DNA from: Pantoea cypripedii
GTDB lineage: Bacteria > Pseudomonadota > Gammaproteobacteria > Enterobacterales > Enterobacteriaceae
DNA: 64,000 nucleotides
NCBI RefSeq assembly: GCF_002095535.1
Contig: NZ_MLJI01000002.1
Location: 1,201,752 to 1,265,751, forward strand
Reading direction: 5' to 3'
The translations under genes were made by a program, and so were the position numbers. The notes under the pieces were generated by a model. It had not been told where the DNA came from, made no database searches, and was given only the letters and a program-made list of their open reading frames with translations. Positions 26,309 through 35,154 of the stretch are shown here, piece after piece; within the stretch, counting starts at the first letter, position 1, and every line of letters starts with the position of its first letter.

Positions 26309-26677
26309 ATGAAGACGCATCACGCAGGCAGGGCAGCTACGTCCCTGCCGGAAAAATTCACGCCACCTGCCGGTCTGTCGCCGGAGCTGGCCGACAGTCT
26401 TGCAGAGCTGACCACACTGCGCACGCAGAATCTGAGCGACAGCGAACAGCATGCGCGGCTCTGGTCCGTGCTGAGCAACCTGGCGCAGGTGGTTGCCGAC
26501 ACCGCAACCGGCGACGTGCTGCCGCTGGCCTCATTCCGGACCTGGATACTGGCGAGTCACATCGTGCACGAGCGTTTCGGCCTGGCGGGAGAGGTGGCGT
26601 GGGGGCGGGCCAGCGGCTGGCTGGCCGGACGTCTCAGTGAAATCAGTGCCGGACCATCAGGCGGATCACCGGCGTAA
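26309..26677 (+). CDS. Hypothetical plasmid protein related to the preceding gene
   Basis: The 122-residue protein aligns with the C-terminal part of the upstream 258-residue protein: LADSLAELTTLRTQNLSDSE, LSNLAQVVADTATG, ERFGLAGEVAWGRASGWLAG. This suggests tandem duplication followed by divergence. It ends at a symmetric hairpin terminator. Confidence 0.62.
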   Translation: MKTHHAGRAATSLPEKFTPPAGLSPELADSLAELTTLRTQNLSDSEQHARLWSVLSNLAQVVADTATGDVLPLASFRTWILASHIVHERFGLAGEVAWGRASGWLAGRLSEISAGPSGGSPA

Positions 26678-26703
26678 AAAAAGCAGGCGTCTGCCTGCTT
26701 CTT
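26675..26703. terminator. Bidirectional hairpin terminator
   Basis: AAGCAGGC (26681-26688) pairs with GCCTGCTT (26693-26700) around a GTCT loop, with an A run on the left and pyrimidines on the right. Confidence 0.6.
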
Positions 26704-26760
26704 CCACGGTCGCCAGTTCGCAGCTGGCGGCCCGTCAAAATCAATCTCTGGAGAGTTGTC

Positions 26761-26884
26761 ATGAATTCTGACCCGCAAATCCTGTCACAGGCAGAGGCAT
26801 TTGTAAATGCCCTGAGAAACGGCCGCAGGGCCACCATGCGGCCCATGCCATTCCGTCTGTGGCCGCAGTTTATGCAGTGCGTAC
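26761..26884 (+). CDS. Partial gene cut by an artificial-looking linker
   Basis: It starts MNSDPQILSQAEAFVNALRN at ATG 26761 with GGAGAG upstream and reads cleanly for 41 codons. Then the 12 bp all-frame stop string at 26885 ends it. It is probably the 5' part of a longer plasmid gene whose remainder is not adjacent in this assembly. No family recognised. Confidence 0.6.
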
Positions 26885-26896
26885 CTAGCTAGCTAG
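26885..26896. other. CTAGCTAGCTAG all-frame stop string, probable contig linker
   Basis: Three CTAG units in a row place stop codons in all six frames. The same 12-mer occurs at 63147-63158, again cutting a coding sequence. Such strings are used to join contigs artificially. From 26897 to 27375 no confident gene is seen. Confidence 0.75.
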
Positions 26897-27375
26897 CCAG
26901 GCTGCCGGGCATGCCTGCACCGTCCCGCCATCTCCTCCAGTGGCCTGAGCCACCAGGCTTCCGTGACCTGCTGTGAAAGCGGGCTGTTTCTGTCAGCACC
27001 CGGATAAGACGACGGTGTTCGTTTGCCTGCAGCAGTGATCTGCCCGTCTGAGCAGGGCGCCACGCCACTCATCAGCAACAGTCCGGGGCGGTGTGACATC
27101 CGGCGACGGCCTCTCTCCGGGCCGTTTTTCCTGTCTGCCTCTGCCTGTTAACCAGTTAAGTCCACGCACCATCACCTCCGCCGGAATATGCCTGCTGAAA
27201 ATGACGCTACGCTAAAAGCCCCCCTGATAATTGCAACCGAAAACCCTGAACCGCCCCTGACAGAAATCCTGCTTGTGAAAATATTCAGAAGTGGTTTCAG
27301 ATTTTCAGGGTGCCGTGGTGACAACGTGGTGCTCTCCTGCAAGCCTCTGTTAACACCGGTATCGTGAGTTTTCGC

Positions 27376-27921
27376 ATGCAGCAACCCTTTGTTTTCTCGT
27401 TTTTTATGCTCTGGATGACCCTTTCCGGCGCGATGAGCCTGAGTTTTACCCCCGACGGCACCCGCACCGGGTTTTATCTGGTCTGGGCGCTGCTGTTCAT
27501 TCTTCCTTTCTTCCTTCGCCCTCTCGCATGGGCAGAGCGGCAGTTCAGGCCAGCGATGACGCTGATCCTCTATCGTCGCAAACGGGCATGGGTGCATCTT
27601 GCCCCCTGGCAGCCCACCACAGACCTGACGCCGGCGCGGGTTTGTCTGTTCTGGCAGAGTGTAAACGCGTCAACCTGTCAGGCACTGGAAAAAAACCGCA
27701 CCGTTATCATTTCCTCGCATCTTCTGACAGGCTTCCGCGCCCGCCGGGTGCTGGCCTGCATCGATGAAAGTGGACTCACCGTTCACAGCCGGACTTACCG
27801 CATCCCCTTCACGCCCGCAAAGAGAGCACTGATGCAGCTGGAAATTCTTTTCCGACAATGGCGCTGGCGCACGGACTTCCGCAGGGACTGGCCCGTGCTG
27901 ATCCTTCGGCGAAAATCTTAA
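27376..27921 (+). CDS. Hypothetical membrane protein, about 181 aa
   Basis: It has two N-terminal hydrophobic segments (FVFSFFMLWMTLSGAMSL and FYLVWALLFILPFFL) followed by a basic cytoplasmic domain rich in Arg and Trp. ATG 27376 is the likely start; a GTG lies four codons earlier. It shows some general similarity in layout to the membrane protein at 655-1776 but no clear homology. No family recognised. Confidence 0.55.
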   Translation: MQQPFVFSFFMLWMTLSGAMSLSFTPDGTRTGFYLVWALLFILPFFLRPLAWAERQFRPAMTLILYRRKRAWVHLAPWQPTTDLTPARVCLFWQSVNASTCQALEKNRTVIISSHLLTGFRARRVLACIDESGLTVHSRTYRIPFTPAKRALMQLEILFRQWRWRTDFRRDWPVLILRRKS

Positions 27922-28072
27922 GTGCCGGAAAAATAATTTCCCCTGTCACCGGCCTGCGCAGCGTTTCACACTGGATACATACATATTCGATCTGAACGAT
28001 CGATTTTCTCCGTTACCCCCTGTGTCAGGGTAGTTGTCACTTCTGATTATTCCCGGGGGGTGAGGATCTGTT

Positions 28073-28295
28073 ATGGGACGAAAACCTGTTGACCCTGAAC
28101 TTAAAGAAAGAGCCATAAGACATCTGCTCCCCCCTTATAACTGGACAATGAGGCAGGTTGCTGAAGATATTGGCGTTGGTGTGTCTACTGTTCATGACTG
28201 GCGTAAACGGCTTGAAATGGAGGGGCTTATCAAAGACAAACATGATCTGACCGAAGCCCGCTCTCCGGAGCAGATCTTTACCATTCTGCTCGAAA
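28073..28295 (+). pseudogene. IS3-type orfA, 5' part
   Basis: MGRKPVDPELKERAIRHLLP, then the helix-turn-helix MRQVAEDIGVGVSTVHDWRK, ending at ILLE where IS66 inserted. The protein resumes at 34877 as TAAMSEHEL. The frame happens to remain open into the IS66 end, stopping at 28312. Confidence 0.82.
28288..28295. repeat. Target duplication, left (GCTCGAAA)
   Basis: It matches GCTGGAAA at 34869-34876 in seven of eight bases. Joining the two sides at the duplication restores the orfA reading frame. Confidence 0.75.
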
Positions 28296-28344
28296 GTAAT
28301 CGAATCATTTAGACCGTATTGACGTTCAGACAGAGGTAAGATCG

Positions 28345-28520
28345 ACTTTCCATGGCAGCAGGTCCCGGACCCTTTTCGCTGGCCAGTCCTAGATATGACC
28401 GATGACGTAACGCAGCCACGCCTCCGGATCTACAACGTTCAGCCGGCAGGTGCTGATCAGCGAGTATAGTATCGCCGCGCGTTCCCCACCTTCGTCTGAC
28501 CCTGCGAACAACCAGAAGGT
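28345..28520 (-). pseudogene. IS66 tnpC, detached C-terminal fragment
   Basis: Read on the minus strand it gives FWLFAGSDEGGERAAILYSL, then DPEAWLRYVIGHI, a stop, and DWPAKRVRDLLPW, the conserved IS66 transposase end. It is the missing tail of the tnpC that breaks off at about 32404 after ALGQKN. Confidence 0.85.
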
Positions 28521-28569
28521 ATGACCTTTATATAATCACTTTACTCTCGATGCATTATTGGAGGTCGTT

Positions 28570-29685
28570 ATGTCGCGGAATCTGTATTCAGTTTATGTCG
28601 GTCTTGACGTTCACAAAGAGTCACTGACTGTCGCAATCGCCAGTCCGGAACGCGGTGGGGAAATCCGCTTTTATGGCAACATCCCCAATCAACAGCCAGC
28701 CATTCATCATTTCTTTTTGAAGTTACAAAAGCAGTATGCCAGCATCATGGCCTGCTACGAAGCGGGACACTGCGGATACGGGATTTATCATCAGCTCACC
28801 GTAATGAATATTGAATGTATCGTTGTGGCCCCTTCACGGATCCCAAAATCTCCGACTGATCGTATTAAAAACGATCACCGTGACGCTATGGGTCTGGCCC
28901 GCTTGTTACGTGCAGGTGAACTTTCTCCTGTGTGGATCCCCGACCTGACACATGAAGCGATGCGTGACCTGGTCAGGGCACGTGCGGCCTCAAAACAGGA
29001 CTGTCGGATTGCCCGGCAGAGGATTCAGAGCATGCTGTTACGCACCGACAGACGCTACGAAAGGAAACCCTGGGGATACCGACATCGTATATGGCTGGCA
29101 AATCAGACATTTCCCCTGCCATCGCAGCAGATTGCTTTTCAGCATTACTGCCAGAACCATGAGCAGATTGAGAACCGTATCGCCCAGTTGGATCAGGAAA
29201 TTGACCGACTGCTCCCCGAATGGTCACTCTACAACCTGGTCTGTCAGCTCCAGGCCCTGAAAGGGATGGGAAAAACGATAGCTGTTTCCCTGGCTTCAGA
29301 ACTTGGCGATTTTTCCCGTTTTTCTAACCCAAAGCAGGTCATGGCATACACCGGACTGATACCCGGAGAACACTCCAGCGGGAGTAAAGTACATACAAGG
29401 GGAATTACAAAAACAGGAAACAGTGAGCTGCGACGCCTGCTTTATGAAGCCGCCTGGGCATACCGCTCCCCGGCAAAAGTAGGGAGCTGGCTGATTACTT
29501 ACCGGCCAGTGTCTGCCTCACAGGATTCAAAAGATATTGCATGGAAAGCTCAGCAACGGCTGTGTGCCCGCTATAAAGCCCTTTTGCAGAAAGGGAAGAA
29601 ATCACAGGTAGCTATTACAGCGGTGGCACGCGAGCTGACCGGTTTTATGTGGGAAATTGCTCTCACCGCCCGACAGTCTGGTTAA
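28570..29685 (+). CDS. IS110-family transposase (DEDD)
   Basis: The intact protein of about 371 residues has the N-terminal DEDD domain (VYVGLDVHKESLTVAIA with the first Asp, TDRIKNDHRDAMGLARLL) and the C-terminal Transposase_20 segment LKGMGKTIAVSLASELGDFSRF with YTGLIPGEHSSG. GGAGG precedes ATG 28570. It is the only intact transposase in the nested stack besides the small IS66 helper genes. Confidence 0.92.
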   Translation: MSRNLYSVYVGLDVHKESLTVAIASPERGGEIRFYGNIPNQQPAIHHFFLKLQKQYASIMACYEAGHCGYGIYHQLTVMNIECIVVAPSRIPKSPTDRIKNDHRDAMGLARLLRAGELSPVWIPDLTHEAMRDLVRARAASKQDCRIARQRIQSMLLRTDRRYERKPWGYRHRIWLANQTFPLPSQQIAFQHYCQNHEQIENRIAQLDQEIDRLLPEWSLYNLVCQLQALKGMGKTIAVSLASELGDFSRFSNPKQVMAYTGLIPGEHSSGSKVHTRGITKTGNSELRRLLYEAAWAYRSPAKVGSWLITYRPVSASQDSKDIAWKAQQRLCARYKALLQKGKKSQVAITAVARELTGFMWEIALTARQSG

Positions 29686-29926
29686 CAGTGCGGCGTTAAA
29701 CCCTGAGGTACCGGGCACGGAATGAGTGATCCTCGTCAAAAACTTAGGTCGGTGAACCACAATCCGATACCTGCAGCCAGAAAGAGGCCAGCTCACGACG
29801 AAAACCTCCGTGGGGTATTGAGTCCCCGGATAAGAGTCTGTTCAGTCCAGGATACAGCCCGGCTACTTCAGGTCTTTATGCGTCAGATGCTGTTCTCAGC
29901 GAAGCTATTCAAAGCTGCGCCAGATA

Positions 29927-29934
29927 AGTATGGC
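29927..29934. repeat. 8 bp target duplication AGTATGGC, left copy
   Basis: Identical to 32370-32377 on the other side of IS66-A; 8 bp duplications are typical of IS66. Confidence 0.93.
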
Positions 29935-30017
29935 GTAAGCGTCGTCTGAGTACCGTCTGGTCCTGAACCCAGGATCCTGTAACTTAAGCACCCACTTATT
30001 TTGCAAGTGGACACTTC

Positions 30018-30401
30018 ATGCGCGCCAAAGAAAAACTTCCCCGGAAACGCTATTCTCCTGAATTTAAAATGGAACTGGTCAGGCTGGCCCTTGAACAGGA
30101 AGGCAGTATCGCTGCTCTGGCACGTCAACATGACGTCAACGATAACCTGCTCTTTAAATGGATAAGGCTCTGGCAGAGTGAAGGACGGGTCTGTCGGCCA
30201 CGAAAAAATTCACCATCCCTTTCTGCCCTGATACCCGTGCAGCTTCAGGCGGAGCCTTCTCTCCCAACATTCGAACCACCATCCTGTTCACCTCCCATTG
30301 CCTGCCACATAAAATGTCGTGGCGGAGAAATAACACTGACTTACCCCTCTGCTGAGCTCATGAGCACTGTCCTGCGCGAGCTGATGCGGGGGCCTGTATG
30401 A
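30018..30401 (+). CDS. tnpA: IS66 accessory protein TnpA
   Basis: The 127-residue protein shows the IS66 TnpA helix-turn-helix: RKRYSPEFKMELVRLALEQE, IAALARQHDVNDNLLFKWIRLW. The C-terminal half ends IKCRGGEITLTYPSAELM. It overlaps tnpB by four bases (ATGA). Needed together with TnpB and TnpC for transposition. Confidence 0.9.
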   Translation: MRAKEKLPRKRYSPEFKMELVRLALEQEGSIAALARQHDVNDNLLFKWIRLWQSEGRVCRPRKNSPSLSALIPVQLQAEPSLPTFEPPSCSPPIACHIKCRGGEITLTYPSAELMSTVLRELMRGPV

Positions 30402-30745
30402 TAAATCTTCCCGCAGGCACAAAAATCTGGCTGGTTGCCGGTATCACCGATATGCGCAACGGCTTTAACGGCCTGGCCGCAAAGGTGCAGACAGCGCTGA
30501 AAGATGACCCGATGTCCGGTCATGTCTTCATCTTCCGGGGGCGCAGCGGCAGCCAGGTTAAACTGTTGTGGGCGACCGGCGACGGGCTGTGCCTGCTGAC
30601 AAAACGGCTGGAGCGTGGGCGCTTCGCCTGGCCGTCGGCCCGTGATGGCAAAATCTTCCTGACGCCGGCACAGCTGGCGATGCTGATGGAAGGTATCGAC
30701 TGGCGACAGCCAAAGCGGTTGCTGACATCCCTGAGCATGCTGTAG
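30398..30745 (+). CDS. tnpB: IS66 accessory protein TnpB
   Basis: The 115-residue protein is a standard IS66 Orf2: AGTKIWLVAGITDMRNGFNG, HVFIFRGRSGSQVKLLWATGDGLCL, LERGRFAWP and LEGIDW-like end. Intact. Coupled to tnpA. Confidence 0.93.
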   Translation: MINLPAGTKIWLVAGITDMRNGFNGLAAKVQTALKDDPMSGHVFIFRGRSGSQVKLLWATGDGLCLLTKRLERGRFAWPSARDGKIFLTPAQLAMLMEGIDWRQPKRLLTSLSML

Positions 30746-30793
30746 GTCTCTTTATCCTGGTTGTTGCAGAATAAGCCTGGTAAAATAAGGGCT

Positions 30794-32332
30794 ATGAATA
30801 ATGCCTCTTCTGACGACATCCTTCTGCTGAAACAGCGCCTGGCCGAACAGGAAGCGCTGATCCAGGCCCTGCAGGAGAAGCTGAGTAGCCGGGAGCGCGA
30901 AATAGACCATCTGCAGGCGCAGCTGGATAAGCTTCGCCGGATGAACTTCGGCAGCCGTTCCGAAAAGATATCCCGCCGTATTGCGCAGATGGAAGCCGAC
31001 CTGAACCGGCTTCAGACGGAAAGCGATACCCTTACCGGCCGGGTGGATGACCCGGAAGTTCAGCGCCCGCTTCGTCAGACCCGAACCCGTAAACCGTTCC
31101 CTGAGTCACTCCCCCGGGATGAGAAGCGGCTGCTGCCGACGGAGCCCTGTTGCCCGGAGTGCGGTGGTTCGCTGAGCTACCTGGGTGAAGATGCCGCCGA
31201 ACAGCTGGAGCTGATGCGCAGCGCCTTACGGGTTATCCGCACGGTACGGGAAAAGCATGCCTGCACAAAATGCGACGCTATCGTACAGGCGCCAGCGCCT
31301 TCGCGCCCCATCGAACGGGGCATCGCCGGGCCCGGCCTGCTGGCCCGGGTCCTGACATCAAAGTATGCAGAACACACACCGCTGTACCGCCAGTCAGAAA
31401 TATACAGCCGGCAGGGCGTGGAGCTAAGCCGCTCACTCCTGTCGGGCTGGGTGGATGCATGCTGCCGGTTACTGTCCCCACTGGAAGAGGCCCTTCAGAC
31501 CTATGTCCTGACCGATGGAAAACTTCACGCGGATGACACGCCAGTACCGGTTCTGCTGCCGGGCAATAAAAAGACGAAGACCGGGCGGTTATGGACATAT
31601 GTTCGCGATGACCGCAACGCCGGGTCAGCTCTGGCACCGGCAGTATGGTTCGCGTACAGCCCGGACAGAAAAGGCATCCATCCTCAGACCCATCTTGCCG
31701 GCTTCAGCGGTGTGCTGCAGGCGGATGCGTATGCCGGGTTCAACGAACTGTACCGCGACGGTCATATAAAGGAAGCCGCCTGTTGGGCCCATGCCCGCCG
31801 CAAAATCCATGACGTGCACGCCAGAACCCCGTCGGCCCTGACAGAAGAAGCCCTGAAGCGCATCGGGGGGCTGTATGCCATCGAAGCGGACATCAGAGGA
31901 AAAAGCGCAGCGGAACGACAGATGATACGGCAACAAAAAGCGCTGCCGCTGCTGGCGTCACTGGAAAGCTGGCTGCGGGAAAAATAGAAAACGCTCTCAA
32001 GACACTCAGAGCTGGCAAAGGCGTTCGCGTATGCACTGAACCAGTGGCCAGCGCTGACCTGCTATGCAGAAGATGGCTGGGTTGAGGTAGATAATAACAT
32101 CGCCGAGAACGCGCTGCGGCTGGTGAGTCTGGGGAGAAAAAACTGGCTGTTCTTCGGCTCGGATCATGGTGGTGAACGGGGTGCGTTGCTGTACAGCCTT
32201 ATCGGGACGTGCAAAGTGAACGGTGTTGATCCGGAACGCTACCTCCACTATGTGCTTGATGTTATTGCAGACTGGCCGGTAAAGCGGGTCAGTGAACTGC
32301 TGCCATGGCGCATCGCTCTGTCTGCCGAATAA
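30794..32332 (+). pseudogene. tnpC: IS66 transposase TnpC with in-frame amber codon
   Basis: The frame from ATG 30794 encodes a normal IS66 transposase with an N-terminal coiled coil, the zinc-finger-like CCPECGG motif and the DDE core (KLHADDTPVPV, LQADAYAGFNELY). A TAG at 31985-31987 interrupts it after SWLREK. Reading continues in the same frame (KTLSRHSELAKAFAYALNQW) to 32332 through AENALRLVSLGRKNW. One nonsense codon is the only lesion. Confidence 0.9.
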
Positions 32333-32369
32333 CCGTCGTTCGTCAATACGGTTCTGGCTGTTCGCTTAC

Positions 32370-32377
32370 AGTATGGC
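32370..32377. repeat. 8 bp target duplication AGTATGGC, right copy
   Basis: Partner of 29927-29934. Confidence 0.93.
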
Positions 32378-32403
32378 CGCTATCCTTGACAAAGGTCATA
32401 AGA

Positions 32404-33785
32404 GTTTTTCTGGCCCAGTGCGACTCCGCGCAGGGCGTTCTCCGCAATTTTGTTGTCGATTTCCGCCCACCCGTTACTGCAGTAAAGGTTCAGCGCATCC
32501 CACTGTTTCAGCAGGTAGGCGAACACCTTCGCCGTATCAGAGTGGCGCGCCAGCACCTTCATCTGCTCCTGTATCCAGTCGTACAGCGACTGCATGAGCG
32601 GCACGGTCCTGGCTTTTCTGACCGTTACCCTTTCATCTGCCGGACTGCCACGGATCTCCGCTTCGATGGCGTACAGTTCACCGATACGCTTCAGCGCCTC
32701 GGTGGTGATATCGGTGGGGATGCGGACGTAAACGTCGTGGATTTTTCGGCGGGCGTGCGCCATACACGCTGCTTCGGTTATGCGCCCGTCTTCGTAAAGT
32801 GCACTGTAGCCGCCGTACGCATCGGCCTGCAGGATGCCGCTGTACCCGGTCAGGTGTTGTTGGGGATGAACACCCTTTCGGCCAGGTGAGTACGCGAACC
32901 AGACTGCCGGCGGCAGCTGTGAACCCGCGTTTCGGTCATCCCGCACATAGACCCACAGCCGGGCCGTCCGGGTTTTGCCGCTGCCCGGCTCCTGTACCGG
33001 CACCGGGATGTCATCGGTATGCACCTTACCGGCATCAGCACATACTGCCGCAGCAGGTCCCAGAGCGGCTCCAGCAGTTCGCTCGCCGCACCGGACCAGC
33101 GCCCCAGTGTGGCACGACTCAGCTCCACGCCCTGTCGGCGGTAGATCTCCGACTGGCGGTAGTGAGGTGTATGTTCTGCGAACTTCGCTGTAACGATGCG
33201 GGCCAGCAGGCCGGGGCCCGCGTAGCTGCACTCAATGGGTTTTGACGGCATGGGGGCCTGAACGATGTGGTCACACCGGCAGCAGGCCAGTTTTGGCCGC
33301 TGCGTTTCGATAACCTTAAAGGCGCTGCTGATGAGCTCCAGTTGCTCCGACACATCGCAGCCTAGCGGGCTAAGGTCACCCCCGCACGCCGGACAGGCGG
33401 TTTCCGCCGGCGGCAGTGTGCGGGTTTCACGTGGAAGCGATGGCGGCAACGGTTTGCGGGCAGAAGACTGGCGTAGCGGCTGTGGCATAACGGGATCATG
33501 CTGTTCGCCCAGCACCTCCGTCATTTCCTCCTGCAGGGCACTGATACGTTCCTGCACCTCACACACCTGACGTTCCGTTTTAATGCGCAGTTTTTCAGAA
33601 CTTTTGCCGAACTGCATACGCTGTAGTTTGACGACCAGGGCTTTCAGCCGGTTGATTTCGCTGGCGTAAGCAGCCACCCGCTGTGAGAGTACACGGTTAT
33701 ACTCCGCCATCTGGCGAAGGCTTTGCTGCTGAGCGTCCAGCAGCGCCCGAAGCAGGGCATTTTCGTCGAAGATTGAACGGGCCAT
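32404..33785 (-). pseudogene. tnpC: IS66-B transposase TnpC, frameshifted and truncated
   Basis: It starts MARSIFDENALLRALLDAQQ at 33785, with zinc motif CPACGGDLSPLG and the DDE region [13 protein letters not shown] frameshift near 33035 (between QYVL and [10 protein letters not shown]) separates the two halves. The 3' end is cut after ALGQKN by the IS110 element; the tail survives at 28345-28520. Confidence 0.88.
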
Positions 33786-33804
33786 ACCCGAACATTACAA
33801 CAGG

Positions 33805-34152
33805 TTATATGCGTATTCCAGGACGTTCCGTTCGCTGCGGATGTTTCCAGTTAATGCCTTCCAGCAGCATGGAAAGCTGCGCCGGCGTCAGGTGGACTTT
33901 TCCGTCGCGGGTCACCGGCCACACGAAGCGCCCTCGCTCCAGACGTTTGGTGAACAGGCACAGGCCGTCAGCATCCGCCCACAGAACTTTAATCATGTCA
34001 CCCCGCCGACCACGGAAGATAAAGACCTGCCCGGAGAACGGGTTATCTTTTAGCGCATTCTGCACCTTAGAGGCCAGACCGTTGAACCCGTTGCGCATGT
34101 CGGTGATCCCGGCCACTATCCAGATACGTGTTCCTGCCGGCAACATGCTCAT
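33805..34152 (-). CDS. tnpB: IS66-B accessory protein TnpB
   Basis: An intact 115-residue IS66 Orf2: AGTRIWIVAGITDMRNGFNG, VFIFRGRRGDMIKVLWADAD, LERGRFVWPVTRDGKVHLTP. It overlaps the upstream tnpA-like gene by four bases. Confidence 0.92.
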   Translation of the reverse strand: MSMLPAGTRIWIVAGITDMRNGFNGLASKVQNALKDNPFSGQVFIFRGRRGDMIKVLWADADGLCLFTKRLERGRFVWPVTRDGKVHLTPAQLSMLLEGINWKHPQRTERPGIRI

Positions 34153-34802
34153 TGTGTACCTGCTTTCATTTCACTGATCAGTATGCGCAGAAGCCCGGGC
34201 GCCAGACTCCCGCGGATACGCAGTATTCCGGAGGGAAGTTCCAGCTTGCAGCAGGTTTCTCCGGCTGCGTGTTGTAGCATGCCCGGCGTCGGTTGTTCAG
34301 CTCCCGTAGTGGTTTCAGTCAGCGTGATGGGCAGGAGCAGTGGACTGCCATCCCGGGGGCGCAGCAGCCCACGTCTGTAAAGGTTACGCCAGTTGAACAA
34401 CTGGTTGTCATTGATGCCGTGCTCGCGGGCCAGTTGCGCCACATTGGCGCCGGGCTGAAGCGACTTTTCAGCCCGGGTGATTTTAAATTCATGGGGAAAA
34501 TTCGGGCGCCGCGGTCGCTTGCGTACAACGGGTTCTTCCACCAAAACTGGCTCAGGGATGTCAGGGATGACTGCGGCGGTACGCGAGGGATAAAGCAGTG
34601 ATTCGAGCTCATCGGAGGTCATGCTACTGGGCAGCGGCCAGCTCATCTCCTGCTTGGAGAAGCGAACAAAGAGATCGCAGATGGTGCTTTTGGGGATGCC
34701 AAGCCGGCGACCGACTTCGAGTCTGGATACATATTCATTAAAATGGAAGTGCAGTGCATCGAGGAGCAGAGTCCGGTATTTCATAACGGTAATGTCCATC
34801 AT
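34149..34802 (-). CDS. tnpA: IS66-B TnpA-like protein with an extra N-terminal domain
   Basis: The 217-residue protein is almost twice normal TnpA size. Residues from about 95 on are IS66-type (FPHEFKITRAEKSL, GANVAQLAREHGINDNQLFNWRNLYR). The first about 70 residues (FNEYVSRLEVGRRLGIPKST, MSWPLPSSMTSDELESLLYP) look like the N-terminal helix-turn-helix of IS21 IstA proteins. It may be a natural fusion giving a second DNA-binding module. Confidence 0.72.
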   Translation of the reverse strand: MMDITVMKYRTLLLDALHFHFNEYVSRLEVGRRLGIPKSTICDLFVRFSKQEMSWPLPSSMTSDELESLLYPSRTAAVIPDIPEPVLVEEPVVRKRPRRPNFPHEFKITRAEKSLQPGANVAQLAREHGINDNQLFNWRNLYRRGLLRPRDGSPLLLPITLTETTTGAEQPTPGMLQHAAGETCCKLELPSGILRIRGSLAPGLLRILISEMKAGTQ

Positions 34803-34876
34803 TTATAATGGACATTATTTTCCCTGAACCGGAGTGAGACTAACAGACGGTCTAAATGAGACGGTTACGCTGGAAA

Positions 34877-35154
34877 CGGCAGCGATGTCAGAGCACGAGC
34901 TGGCATAATACTGCCGAAAAAACGGTCTTTATACTGAGCAAATCCGATACTGGAAGCAGAACTGTCTGGCCGCCAATCAGTCACAGCACCGCCAGCTGGC
35001 CGACGCGCAGAAAGCGGCCCGTGCTGACAAGATGCGCATCCGGGCACTGGAAAGGGAACTCCGGCGTAAAGACCGGGCGCTGGCCGAAACTGCCGCGCTG
35101 CTGGTGCTGCAGGAAAAGCTGGGCGCCCTCCGGAACAGCGAAGAGGACGAATGA
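34877..35154 (+). pseudogene. IS3-type orfA, 3' part
   Basis: It continues the orfA cut at 28295: TAAMSEHELA, a TAA stop at 34906-34908, then YCRKNGLYTEQIRYWKQN, a coiled segment IRALERELRRKDRALAETAA and a normal end EEDE. The stop replaces what is usually Glu. orfB starts with ATGA overlap. Confidence 0.8.

Larger units (their letters stand above)
29935..32369 (+). mobile_element. IS66-family element A, innermost insertion
   Basis: Starts GTAAGCGTC at 29935 and ends with inverted GCTTAC at 32369, flanked by perfect 8 bp duplications AGTATGGC. It carries tnpA, tnpB and tnpC. Its intact ends and duplications mark it as the most recent insertion in the stack, although tnpC has an amber codon. 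Confidence 0.93.
28518..32405 (+). mobile_element. IS110-family element inside IS66-B
   Basis: It carries one transposase gene and splits the IS66-B tnpC between codons for GQKN and FWLFAG. The right flank of the element (29686-29934 continuing at 32378-32405) is interrupted by IS66-A. Boundaries are approximate because IS110 elements lack clear terminal repeats. Confidence 0.78.
28296..34868 (-). mobile_element. IS66-family element B, inserted in the IS3-type element
   Basis: Ends share the inverted repeat GTAAYCG...TCATTTAGACCGT (left from 28296, right ending 34868). Genes tnpA, tnpB and tnpC lie on the minus strand. tnpC is itself split by an IS110 element, leaving its C-terminus at 28345-28520. 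Removing the inner insertion gives about 2.7 kb, a normal IS66 length. Confidence 0.85.

Noticed and set aside
26993..27175. Minus-strand gene next to the first linker
   Set aside because: The frame has no recognisable homology and stops early; the region may be the edge of a gene, but it cannot be supported.
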